A stretch of DNA of 64,000 bases from assembly GCA_052139675.1 (NCBI GenBank), contig JBKQWE010000071.1, positions 26,625 to 90,624 on the forward strand, in the 5' to 3' direction. Origin of the DNA: JBEKCB01 sp052139675. Lineage in GTDB: Bacteria > Planctomycetota > Brocadiia > CAIUPP01. The notes beneath the pieces are model-generated. The model was not told the DNA's origin, searched no databases, and saw nothing but the letters and a program-made list of their open reading frames with translations. Both the position numbers and the translations under genes were made by a program. Of this stretch, positions 35,309 through 42,891 are shown piece after piece. The first letter of the stretch is position 1; every line of letters starts with the position of its first letter.

Positions 35309-37894
35309 ATGGACAACGGGCTTGCTTCCTGGTTTAGAATCTGGCACCCGCGGTATCGGGACGTTCTGATTCAACTGGCCGTCGCCGCCGCGATTGCCGC
35401 CGCGCTCTTGTACTTCCAGCAGGGCTTGCTCGACCTTCTGACGTTGTCGCTGGCGGCCGGCCCCGCGGCGGCGCCCGCCGAATCGGTCGAGCATGCGGAC
35501 AAAGCGCTGGCGGTCCTCTCGAATTACGCCGCGTCGCTCGGTCTCACGGCGGCATCCCTGCCGCTGCTGGTCCTGGGGCTCTTCATCCTGGTCGCGGTCG
35601 CCGCGAGCGCGATAGACTACTGGAAAGTGCGCGTGACCGGCCGGCTGAGAGTCCGCAGCGAAGACGATCTGGAGGCCGAGATCCTCGCGCACCTGCTGCG
35701 GAAGGACGACGCGTTCTTCGCCCGCCATTCGCCCGCCGAGACGGTCAATCGCCTGGCGACGGACGTGTACCGGACGACCGAAAACCGGCCGAACGTGATG
35801 CTCGCCGTGGCCTCGGCCGCGCTCATCGTCAGCAGCCTGGGCTACTTTGTGCAGAAGGACTGGCGCCTGGCGGCGGTGGCTTTCGGAGGCTGCGTCGCGG
35901 GCGCGCTGTGGACCTTTCACATGACGAAGCGCGTCAAGGACATGGACGCCAGCTACCTGCGCTACGACGACCGGGTCAAATCGCACTTCGAGGATTGCCT
36001 GAGAGCGTCTCCGGAGATCCAGGTCGGCGACCTCCATCGCAAGGTCCGCCGGCATTTCGAGGAAGTCCAGGAAGACCGCACGCAGACGTACCTGCGCTAC
36101 GTCGGCCTCAACGCGGCGCTGAGCGTGGGCAGCACGGCGTGGTACCTGTTGGCGTTCATCGCCATGATTTTCGTCGCCCTGCACCTGGGACGCGGCGGCG
36201 GGAACTCGTCGCTGGCCCTGGTCCCGGTGGTGATCTGGGCGTTGCCGCGCCTGTTCAACAGCGCCTCGTCGCTGGTCTTCCTCAACCTCCAGTTCCAGCT
36301 CGCCCGGACGAGCATGCAGCGGCTGCTGGAGTACGAGGCGCTCGCGTCGTCTCCGCCGGCGGCGCAGGCGCAGGCGCGCGCCGGCGGGGAAATCGCCCGC
36401 GCGGAGCCGATCCGCGCCGAACGCGTCACCTACCGCTACGCAGCCGCCGACGGCACGCAGCAGGCCGGCCTGTCGGAGGTCAGCGCCACGTTCATGCCCG
36501 GCCAGTGGACGGCGCTGGTGGGCGCGGCCGGCTCGGGCAAGTCCACCCTGCTCCGGCTGCTGCTCCGGCGCGCCAAGCCGCACGAGGGCGAGATCTTTTA
36601 CGGCGACCGGCCGCTTCAATCGCTTTCCGACCGGCAGCTCGCCGACCTCCTGTCCATCATGCCCCAGTCGGTGGCGCTGCTGGATGCCGCGATCGGCGAG
36701 AACCTGCTGTTCGGCAGGTCCGCGGCGGACGGCCGGACCTCGCCCGGCCTGACCGATGCGGACCTCGAAGTGGTTGAGAGCGCCGGCCTCGGAAAGGTCT
36801 GCCGGCTTAAGGCGCTCGACATGCTTCCTGGAAAGGAACGCGGTGGCGCGGAGTTGGGCGGCGGAATCGCGGAGACGCGGAACCGGCTCCGCGAGCGGCT
36901 GCGGAAGGAATGCGGCGCCGTCATCCTGCCGTTCGAGGAAGGCCGCGCGGACGCGAAGCACTGGGTGGTCGAGCACCTGTTGAACGGTCGGTGCGACCGC
37001 GAAAAGGCCGCGCAGATCCTGCTCCGCAAAGGCCGCGCCGGCGGCCTGAAGGCGCTGCCCGGAACCCCGCTGGGCGTCGAGCTCATCCGCGCCGGGCGCG
37101 CGGTCTTGCAGCAGAACCGCCATCTGCTCCAGATCCCCAATTTCCACGTCTACTGCCAACTGGCCCCGTCGGCGATTGACGAGGGCGTCTGGCAACTGCG
37201 GTCGTCCAACGTCGCGCTCGCTGACGGCGCTGCGCTCTCGCCGGCGGAAGCCCTGGCCTTCTGCGTGATCGCTTTGACGAGTTGCCCGTCCGAGTTCGCC
37301 GGCGCGGAAGGCTCCAGAGACTGGGGCGAGCCGGGCTTCAAGAACGAATGCGCCGGGACGATTACTGTCTTCAAGGATCTGCTCGGCGACGCGTGCAAAG
37401 GATTCGACATCGGCGCGATCCATCCGCACCTGAGCTGGCGCGAGAACCTCATCTTCGGCGTGGTGCAGTCGCAGAACGTCCGAACCCGCCGCCTGGCCGA
37501 CGAGGCCGTCCTGAACTTCGTCGAGCAGGACGGGCTCCGGCAGACGTTCACGCGCCTGGGGCTCGAATTCGGCATCGGCCGCCTCGGCGGCAACCTCTCG
37601 GGCGGGCAGCGGCAGCTCGTCGCCTTGTGCCGCTCGCTGCTGCGGCGCACTCCCGTGCTCGTCCTCGACGAGCCGACCTCCGCCCTGGACCCGGCCAGTT
37701 GCTCCGCGGTCCTGGCGCTCCTGCGCGCCTGGAAAACGGACCGGATCCTCATCACCGTGAGCCACGACGTGGAGTTGATGCGGCATGCCGACGTCATCCA
37801 GGTCATGGACGGAGGCCGTTTGGTCGCGAAGGGTTCCTTCCCGGAATTGGAGGCGGGGTCCGACGTTTTCCGCAAGATCCTGCGACAGACATGA
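35309..37894 (+). CDS. ABC exporter with a ~250-residue insertion in the ATPase domain
   Basis: An 861-residue half-transporter. Residues ~20-330 are the membrane domain, with intracellular loops characteristic of type I exporters. Walker A G-A-A-G-S-G-K is near residue 405 and the Q-loop M-P-Q near 453, but the signature L-S-G-G-Q is at 763-767 and Walker B V-L-V-L-D-E-P near 782-788. The normal spacing is ~105 residues. The inserted stretch is unrecognised, and E-N-L-L-F-G / E-N-L-I-F-G motifs bracket it, as in a partly duplicated domain. Placed before the cNMP and subtilase genes, it is a plausible peptide exporter. Confidence 0.8.
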   Translation: MDNGLASWFRIWHPRYRDVLIQLAVAAAIAAALLYFQQGLLDLLTLSLAAGPAAAPAESVEHADKALAVLSNYAASLGLTAASLPLLVLGLFILVAVAASAIDYWKVRVTGRLRVRSEDDLEAEILAHLLRKDDAFFARHSPAETVNRLATDVYRTTENRPNVMLAVASAALIVSSLGYFVQKDWRLAAVAFGGCVAGALWTFHMTKRVKDMDASYLRYDDRVKSHFEDCLRASPEIQVGDLHRKVRRHFEEVQEDRTQTYLRYVGLNAALSVGSTAWYLLAFIAMIFVALHLGRGGGNSSLALVPVVIWALPRLFNSASSLVFLNLQFQLARTSMQRLLEYEALASSPPAAQAQARAGGEIARAEPIRAERVTYRYAAADGTQQAGLSEVSATFMPGQWTALVGAAGSGKSTLLRLLLRRAKPHEGEIFYGDRPLQSLSDRQLADLLSIMPQSVALLDAAIGENLLFGRSAADGRTSPGLTDADLEVVESAGLGKVCRLKALDMLPGKERGGAELGGGIAETRNRLRERLRKECGAVILPFEEGRADAKHWVVEHLLNGRCDREKAAQILLRKGRAGGLKALPGTPLGVELIRAGRAVLQQNRHLLQIPNFHVYCQLAPSAIDEGVWQLRSSNVALADGAALSPAEALAFCVIALTSCPSEFAGAEGSRDWGEPGFKNECAGTITVFKDLLGDACKGFDIGAIHPHLSWRENLIFGVVQSQNVRTRRLADEAVLNFVEQDGLRQTFTRLGLEFGIGRLGGNLSGGQRQLVALCRSLLRRTPVLVLDEPTSALDPASCSAVLALLRAWKTDRILITVSHDVELMRHADVIQVMDGGRLVAKGSFPELEAGSDVFRKILRQT

Positions 37895-38355
37895 AGACAA
37901 CCGTCCTCAGCGTGGCCGAGCGCATGCAGGCTCTCGGCAAATGCCCGGCCTTTGCGCGGGTCCCCGCCGGCGACCTGAGCGTACTGGCGGAGATGGTCGA
38001 GACGGAGCGGCTCGCCGCGGGCGAAGTGCTCTTCGAAACAGGCGAACCGAGCACCAGCGTCTACGTGATCGCGGCCGGCGCGATGGGAGTCTGGCTTCCC
38101 GGCCGGCCGGAACCGGTGCGCCGGCTCGGCGTCGGCGACCTGCTGGGCGAATACGGGATGTTCTCGCGCCAGGGCCGCACCGCCACCGTCAAGGCCGAAA
38201 CGCCGGCGGTGCTGCTCTCGCTGGACTACCCGCGCTTTCGCGCTTTCCTCGTGCAGTTTCCCGAATCCGCGCTGGTGCTGCTGGAGATCGCCGTCCATCG
38301 CCTGACGGCGGCCGAAGCCGGCGACGGCGCCAATGGACGGGCCAGACATGAGTAG
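37891..38355 (+). CDS. Cyclic-nucleotide-binding domain protein
   Basis: A 154-residue single-domain protein of the CRP/cNMP-binding fold. It has the G-E-V-L-F-E-T-G-E-P entry, the phosphate-binding cassette region L-L-G-E-Y-G-M-F and a closing helix. There is no DNA-binding domain, so it is probably a sensor that acts on a partner, perhaps the ABC exporter it overlaps by four bases (ATGA). With the cyclase at 32080-32775 it likely forms a second-messenger loop. Confidence 0.8.
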   Translation: MKTTVLSVAERMQALGKCPAFARVPAGDLSVLAEMVETERLAAGEVLFETGEPSTSVYVIAAGAMGVWLPGRPEPVRRLGVGDLLGEYGMFSRQGRTATVKAETPAVLLSLDYPRFRAFLVQFPESALVLLEIAVHRLTAAEAGDGANGRARHE

Positions 38356-39028
38356 CGCCGAATCCATCCTTCAGACCTATCTCGGGCTTCTCCCGGCCTC
38401 GCCGGAGGGCGGCATTTTGCGGCTCCTGGTGGAACTGGGCATCCAGGTCGTCGGCGCGGACGAGGGATCGTTGCTGGTGCTCGACGCGAAATCCCGTTCG
38501 CTGGTGTTCGCCATGACCGTCGGCGACCGCGTCTCCGAAAAAACGCTCATGGGCCAGCGCGTGCCGCTCGGCAAGGGGATCACGGGCCTGGCGGCGACCA
38601 CGCACGAGGTGCAGATCGGCGCGCCGACGTACAAGGACATCCGGCAGACCCGCCGGCGCGGCGGGCCCGCGGGCGCACCCGAAGCGGTGATCGCGGCGCC
38701 GATGCTCATCGGCGACACGCTCATCGGCGTCATCACCTGCGTCAGTTTCAGGAAGGGTAAGCGCTTCGGCGCCGGCGACGCGCGGCTCTACGCGGGGCTC
38801 GCCTCCATCGCCGGAGTCGTGGTGGACCAGTGCCGGCGGCTGTCGGCGGCCGGCGCGGGCCGCGGCGCGCGCGCGCCGCTGAAAGCGCTGGGAGAAATCG
38901 GAGCGGTCGAGCGGCAGATCGCGGGGTCCATCGCGCGGCTGTCGCGGAAGCGGCCGGAGGCATTGGCGGTCGTGGCGCAGATTCTGAGGTCCGTCGAACG
39001 GCTCTCTCTTTCCAGCGGCGGAGGATAA
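38348..39028 (+). CDS. GAF-domain protein
   Basis: A 226-residue protein. Residues ~20-165 fit a GAF sensor domain: A-D-E-G-S-L-L-V-L-D, then V-P-L-G-K-G-I-T-G-L-A-A, and M-L-I-G-D-T-L-I-G-V-I. The C-terminal ~50 residues are helical. GAF domains bind cyclic nucleotides or other small ligands, which fits the cyclase nearby. It overlaps the previous gene by eight bases. It has no output domain, so it is probably an adaptor. Confidence 0.75.
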   Translation: MSSAESILQTYLGLLPASPEGGILRLLVELGIQVVGADEGSLLVLDAKSRSLVFAMTVGDRVSEKTLMGQRVPLGKGITGLAATTHEVQIGAPTYKDIRQTRRRGGPAGAPEAVIAAPMLIGDTLIGVITCVSFRKGKRFGAGDARLYAGLASIAGVVVDQCRRLSAAGAGRGARAPLKALGEIGAVERQIAGSIARLSRKRPEALAVVAQILRSVERLSLSSGGG

Positions 39029-39790
39029 GTGGCCAGATCGCGGGGATTGACGGCGGCGGTCCAGGTGCGGCCCGAGGCGCTCGGCAAGGTCAGGCTCAGA
39101 CCGGTTGAAGTGGCCATCCTCGACAGCGGGATTGACGCGAGCCACCCGGCGCTCCGCGGGCGGATCGTCGCGGCGTTCCGCGTGGAGGGCGGGCAGAAGC
39201 ATCCCAAGGTCCGCCCGGCGCGGAGGAAGAACAATGACGACTACGGCCACGGGACCGCGGTCGCCAGCATCATCGCGCGCATCGCTCCGAACGCGCGGCT
39301 GGTGGACATCCGCGTCCTGGGGCCGGATAACCAGGGCTCCGGCGCGGCGCTGATCGAGGGGCTCCGCTTCGCCGTGGAACGCGGCTCGCGCATCATCAAT
39401 ATGAGCCTGGCCGCGACGGCCGAATTCGCCGCCGGCCTGCATGCCCTTTGCGAGACGGCGTATTACCAGAACCAGGTCGTCGTCGCGGCGAAGCGAAACA
39501 TGCCGCTGGTGGACAACGGTTTTCCCGCGGAGTTCTCTTCCTGCATCGGCGTGGACAACCGCGCTTTTCCATCGCCGTTCGTATTCCGTTTCATACCCGG
39601 CCAGGCCATCGAGTACGTCGCGCACGGCACCGGAGTCGCCGTCGCGGCGCCCGGCGGCGGTTACTCCACCAAGACCGGGACGAGCTTCGCCACTCCGACG
39701 ATCGCCGGGATCTGCGCACGCATGCTGGGCGCTTACCCGGATATGCGCCCGTTCGAGGTCAAGTCGCTGCTCAAATTGTTTGCGCGGTGA
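39029..39790 (+). CDS. Subtilisin-family (S8) serine protease, compact cytoplasmic form
   Basis: A 253-residue S8 peptidase with the complete triad: Asp in I-L-D-S-G-I-D (D32), His in Y-G-H-G-T (H74) and Ser in G-T-S-F-A-T-P (S219). There is no signal peptide and almost no propeptide; the core begins ~25 residues in. It starts with GTG directly after the GAF stop. Small cytoplasmic subtilases in peptide-biosynthetic loci often cut leaders (for example the cyanobactin or lanthipeptide proteases). That role fits here but is inference. Confidence 0.85.
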   Translation: MARSRGLTAAVQVRPEALGKVRLRPVEVAILDSGIDASHPALRGRIVAAFRVEGGQKHPKVRPARRKNNDDYGHGTAVASIIARIAPNARLVDIRVLGPDNQGSGAALIEGLRFAVERGSRIINMSLAATAEFAAGLHALCETAYYQNQVVVAAKRNMPLVDNGFPAEFSSCIGVDNRAFPSPFVFRFIPGQAIEYVAHGTGVAVAAPGGGYSTKTGTSFATPTIAGICARMLGAYPDMRPFEVKSLLKLFAR

Positions 39791-41015
39791 GCTGAAGAAC
39801 GCGGATGCCGAAAATTATCTTTATCGGGACGCCGCCGTGGTCGCTGTGAACTGTTCGACGCGCTGCCGGTTCCTCTCTCGCACGCGGACCGTTATCCTGG
39901 CGGTCACGAACGATTGCAACATGGCCTGTTCGTACTGCTACCAGGACTCGCGGTTCGTTCCGCGCGGAGGAAAGGCGCGGCTCCTGCCCGCGGAGGTCGC
40001 CCGCGCGGCGCTTTCGGACATCGTTCGGACGACATCTTCGCGGCGCGTCGGCGTCATTTTTCACGGCGGGGAACCGACGCTGGCGCCGCAGGATTGGTAT
40101 CGCGAAGTCGTCGCGCCCGTTTCGCGGCTGGCCGCCCGGTCGGGCAAGAGCCTTCAGTTCCACATGCAGAGCAACGGCCAGTTGATTGACGATTCATGGG
40201 CGTCGTGTTTTCGCGCCCTGGCGATCAACGTCGGAATCAGCATGGACGGGCCGGCCGAGGTGTCGCTGCCGTATCGGGCGGGCAGCGAGAACGCGGCGCG
40301 CGCGGTCCGCGTCATGCAGGCCCACGGACTGCGGCCCGGAGCGATTGTCGTGGCTACGCCGCGCAACCTTCCGGTCATCGGCGGCGTGATGAGCTATCTG
40401 GCCGATCTTCAGTTAGATGGTTTTCATCTTCTGCCATGGCTCGCGTTTGGGCGTTTCCACGACGCCTCCGACGCCGCCTATCGGCAGATGCTCCTGGCGG
40501 GCTACATCCAGGTCGCGGAGACGCTCCTCGCCCATCCGGCCTATCCGGTTGAGGCGCGACTGGCTCTCTACGTTTCGCGGTTTGTCGGGAAGCCGACGAT
40601 TTCGATCAACGCCACCGGTTGCCAGAGCCTTAGAAAGCCTTGCGGCAGGCAACTGGTCTACCTGGACGAAACGGGCGGCATCTATCCTTGCCAATCGCTC
40701 CACTCGGACGCCCTGCAATTCGGCCGGGCGACGGCGAAGGGAATCGCCTCGTGCACACGCCCCGTTTTGCCTGTGGCGAACCTGACGGCTGACCGTCATC
40801 GCATTCGCTGCGCCCTGTGCGCGGCCGGCAGAATCTGCACCTATGGCTGCGCCGCCGACGACGGCTCCGATGCCGGGCAATGGCGTTGTGAACTGGCGCA
40901 GGGACTTTATGGATATTTCCAGGCGAATACATCTCGCGCCGCGCGGCTGCACGATATCCTAAGTAAATCGCGGGATGGCCGCCGGGCTCGAGTCTGTAAG
41001 GACCGGGTCGCATGA
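39780..41015 (+). CDS. Radical SAM/SPASM-domain protein (peptide-modifying type)
   Basis: A ~411-residue enzyme. The radical SAM cluster motif C-N-M-A-C-S-Y-C is at residues 46-53, followed by H-G-G-E-P-T. A C-terminal SPASM region has G-G-I-Y-P-C and C-A-L-C-x6-C-T-Y-G-C. SPASM enzymes such as AlbA and anSME carry extra Fe-S clusters and act on peptides. The TTG at 39780 overlaps the subtilase end, but no RBS is evident and a GTG at 39836 is possible. Its end overlaps the 62-aa gene in ATGA. Confidence 0.82.
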   Translation: MRGELKNADAENYLYRDAAVVAVNCSTRCRFLSRTRTVILAVTNDCNMACSYCYQDSRFVPRGGKARLLPAEVARAALSDIVRTTSSRRVGVIFHGGEPTLAPQDWYREVVAPVSRLAARSGKSLQFHMQSNGQLIDDSWASCFRALAINVGISMDGPAEVSLPYRAGSENAARAVRVMQAHGLRPGAIVVATPRNLPVIGGVMSYLADLQLDGFHLLPWLAFGRFHDASDAAYRQMLLAGYIQVAETLLAHPAYPVEARLALYVSRFVGKPTISINATGCQSLRKPCGRQLVYLDETGGIYPCQSLHSDALQFGRATAKGIASCTRPVLPVANLTADRHRIRCALCAAGRICTYGCAADDGSDAGQWRCELAQGLYGYFQANTSRAARLHDILSKSRDGRRARVCKDRVA

Positions 41016-41200
41016 AAATAAGAATCAAGGCGCTGGACGGATCCTTCTACGAAGTCGAGGAATCGCGGCTCCAGGCGTATAAAGTTCCCGCAGAGGAAGT
41101 CGCGCGGCAGTTGCAATACCTGAAAGGTTCCCTGCGGCTGGACCTGGCCAGGGAGTTAGGCGCCCAGCCTTCCAAGCGGCGGCGTCGCGAGGGGAGGTGA
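41012..41200 (+). CDS. 62-residue protein of unknown role in the peptide locus
   Basis: A short protein that starts in an ATGA overlap with the SPASM gene. It opens with a beta-hairpin-like I-K-A-L-D-G-S-F-Y-E-V-E, continues as an amphipathic helix and ends K-R-R-R-R-E-G-R. It has no Cys and only Arg/Lys at the tail, so it is unlikely to be a modified core itself. It could be an RRE-like recognition partner for the SPASM enzyme or a small regulator. It is real-looking by overlap and codon use, but unassigned. Confidence 0.5.
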   Translation: MKIRIKALDGSFYEVEESRLQAYKVPAEEVARQLQYLKGSLRLDLARELGAQPSKRRRREGR

Positions 41201-41274
41201 TTGATTAGAAGCCATGCAGAGACGAGAATTGTGAGTGCGGTCCGAGTTTGACTATTTGGTTAGGAAGACAGGCC

Positions 41275-41460
41275 ATGTCATTGATTACCGTGGATGCGAA
41301 AGGCAACGTGTACCTTGTCCCCGACAATGTGCTGAAGAAGTACTGCAGGAAAGTCGGCCGGATCAGCGATAAGAAGCGCAAGGGGTCGGCGCAGGTCGAA
41401 GGCCAGGACTGGTTGATTTGCCAGGCCTGGTTGAACTGTTCAGGAACCAAGGGCGGCTGA
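41275..41460 (+). CDS. Putative RiPP precursor peptide A (D-W-x2-C-Q-A-W-x-N-C-S end)
   Basis: A 61-residue peptide with AGGAAG at 7-nt spacing before the ATG. Residues 1-36 are leader-like: V-D-A-K-G-N-V-Y-L-V-P then K-K-Y-C-R-K-V-G-R-I-S-D-K-K-R-K. The end is D-W-L-I-C-Q-A-W-L-N-C-S-G-T-K-G-G, with two Cys, two Trp and a Gly-rich tail. A paralogue at 42694-42891 shares both the leader pattern and the core. A SPASM radical SAM gene begins 20 bases later. Cys and Trp in the core invite thioether or Trp crosslink chemistry, which is inference. Confidence 0.65.
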   Translation: MSLITVDAKGNVYLVPDNVLKKYCRKVGRISDKKRKGSAQVEGQDWLICQAWLNCSGTKGG

Positions 41461-41480
41461 TTTCCGCCGCGGAAGGATTC

Positions 41481-42668
41481 ATGGTAGCGCAGATCGCTGC
41501 GACGTCCGGCGCGTATATGAAGAAGGTGAACTGGCTTCACCTCCGGGCGCACGACTCGTGCAACCTCTCCTGCTCGTACTGCGTCATGTCGGCGCGTCGC
41601 GGGCGTCCGGGAGCGGACGCCATGACCGCGGAACAGGCCGTGGAAATCCTGCGGCTGCTCCTGGCCAATTCGTCCGCGCCAAGGATTACGGTTGAGATTT
41701 CCGGCGGCGAGCCTCTTCTTTGCGGGAGCCGCTGGATCGCCGCCATCTGCGGCGGTCTCCGCGTGATGGAAACGCAGTATGCTAAGAAGCTCGATCTTTG
41801 GATCACTACGAACGGAACGCTGCTGAACGAGGAAATCATTGCGGTCCTCCGGGAGTGCAAGGCCCGGCTTTCCGTGGGCGTGGACGCGCCGGCGGGCGTC
41901 TCGGGCGGAGTCAAGACGCTCGATGGCCGCGTCCGCAGGGGAATCGAGCTGCTCCAAAAGTTGTACACCACGCCGGGCATCAATGCCGTGGCCACGCTGC
42001 CGGCCATGCGCCACGTCACGCGCTTCATGAATGAGTTGAAGCAAATGAACATCCGGCTGTTCCGGCTCACCGCCGTCAACAGCCGAGGCCGGGCGCAAGC
42101 GGCGCCGGGACTGCTCCCCACGTCCAAGGAGTCCTTCGCCTGCACGATGCGGCTCATCCGGTACATGGAGCGTTGCGATTTCTCCATCGTCGAGGCGAGC
42201 GCGCTGGACCGCGTCTACCGTTACATGGGAGACGTGTACGAACCTAACTTCTGCAACGCTCCCACCTGTCCGGCCGGGAGCGGATTCCTGGCGGTGGACG
42301 CGAAAGGCGACGTCTATCCCTGCGGGAATGAAACGCGAGACCGTTTCATCATGGGCAATATCTACGACGGCTTCGACGGACCGCGCAGCCGCCGCGTTCT
42401 CGCCGCCTACCACGGCGAGCTTGCCCCGTTCGTCCGTTGCGTGTATTGTAAGGCCGGCCGGATATGCCATTACGGGTGCCCGGGGTGCCTGCATGAAGGC
42501 GACACGAGGCATTTCGACGCGGAATGCCAATTTACGCAACTGTTGTTCGAGCGTTTCGAGCGCGACCGCGCGGCGATTGAGGAGATATATCGAAGGGCAA
42601 AACGGAAGGCGCCGTCCAGCGCCCGCAAACACATTCCCGGCGCTCAAGGTGAACGGAAGGTCTCTTAG
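41481..42668 (+). CDS. Radical SAM/SPASM enzyme adjacent to precursor A
   Basis: A ~395-residue protein. The radical SAM motif C-N-L-S-C-S-Y-C is at residues 27-34, then I-S-G-G-E-P-L-L and W-I-T-T-N-G-T-L. The C-terminal SPASM part has C-P-A-G-S-G-F-L, G-D-V-Y-P-C and the cluster C-V-Y-C-x6-C-H-Y-G-C-P-G-C. ATG 41481 has GGAAG a few bases upstream; the ATG at 41517 is a shorter option. It is the likely modifying enzyme for precursor A or B. Confidence 0.85.
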   Translation: MVAQIAATSGAYMKKVNWLHLRAHDSCNLSCSYCVMSARRGRPGADAMTAEQAVEILRLLLANSSAPRITVEISGGEPLLCGSRWIAAICGGLRVMETQYAKKLDLWITTNGTLLNEEIIAVLRECKARLSVGVDAPAGVSGGVKTLDGRVRRGIELLQKLYTTPGINAVATLPAMRHVTRFMNELKQMNIRLFRLTAVNSRGRAQAAPGLLPTSKESFACTMRLIRYMERCDFSIVEASALDRVYRYMGDVYEPNFCNAPTCPAGSGFLAVDAKGDVYPCGNETRDRFIMGNIYDGFDGPRSRRVLAAYHGELAPFVRCVYCKAGRICHYGCPGCLHEGDTRHFDAECQFTQLLFERFERDRAAIEEIYRRAKRKAPSSARKHIPGAQGERKVS

Positions 42669-42693
42669 GACCAATCGAGAAAGGAGACACACG

Positions 42694-42891
42694 ATGGCCG
42701 GTGTCATTGCCGTGGATCGAAAGGGCGTTGTCTATCTGATTCCGCAGTCCGTCTTAACCAAGCACTGCAAGAAGCTTGGGTGGCTGAGCGAGAAGAAACG
42801 GAAAGCGCCGGTCAGAGGTCAAGTCCAGGGACAGGGGGATGATTGGCCCGCCTGCCAGGCTTGGGTCAATTGTTCATTGCATCCTAAATGA
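42694..42891 (+). CDS. Putative RiPP precursor peptide B (paralogue of A)
   Basis: A 65-residue peptide with AAAGGAG before the ATG. The leader has V-D-R-K-G-V-V-Y-L-I-P and K-H-C-K-K-L-G-W-L-S-E-K-K-R-K. The core is D-D-W-P-A-C-Q-A-W-V-N-C-S-L-H-P-K. The D-W-x2-C-Q-A-W-x-N-C-S core is the same as in precursor A, while the linker and the tail after the second Cys differ. Its stop overlaps the ATG of the B12-radical SAM gene in ATGA, which strongly suggests a substrate-enzyme pair. Confidence 0.65.
   Translation: MAGVIAVDRKGVVYLIPQSVLTKHCKKLGWLSEKKRKAPVRGQVQGQGDDWPACQAWVNCSLHPK

Noticed and set aside
41275..42345. The leader motif V-D-A-K-G-N-V-Y of peptide A resembles V-D-A-K-G-D-V-Y in the SPASM part of the next enzyme.
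   Set aside because: The latter is the common SPASM strand before its Cys ligand; the likeness is short and probably convergent.
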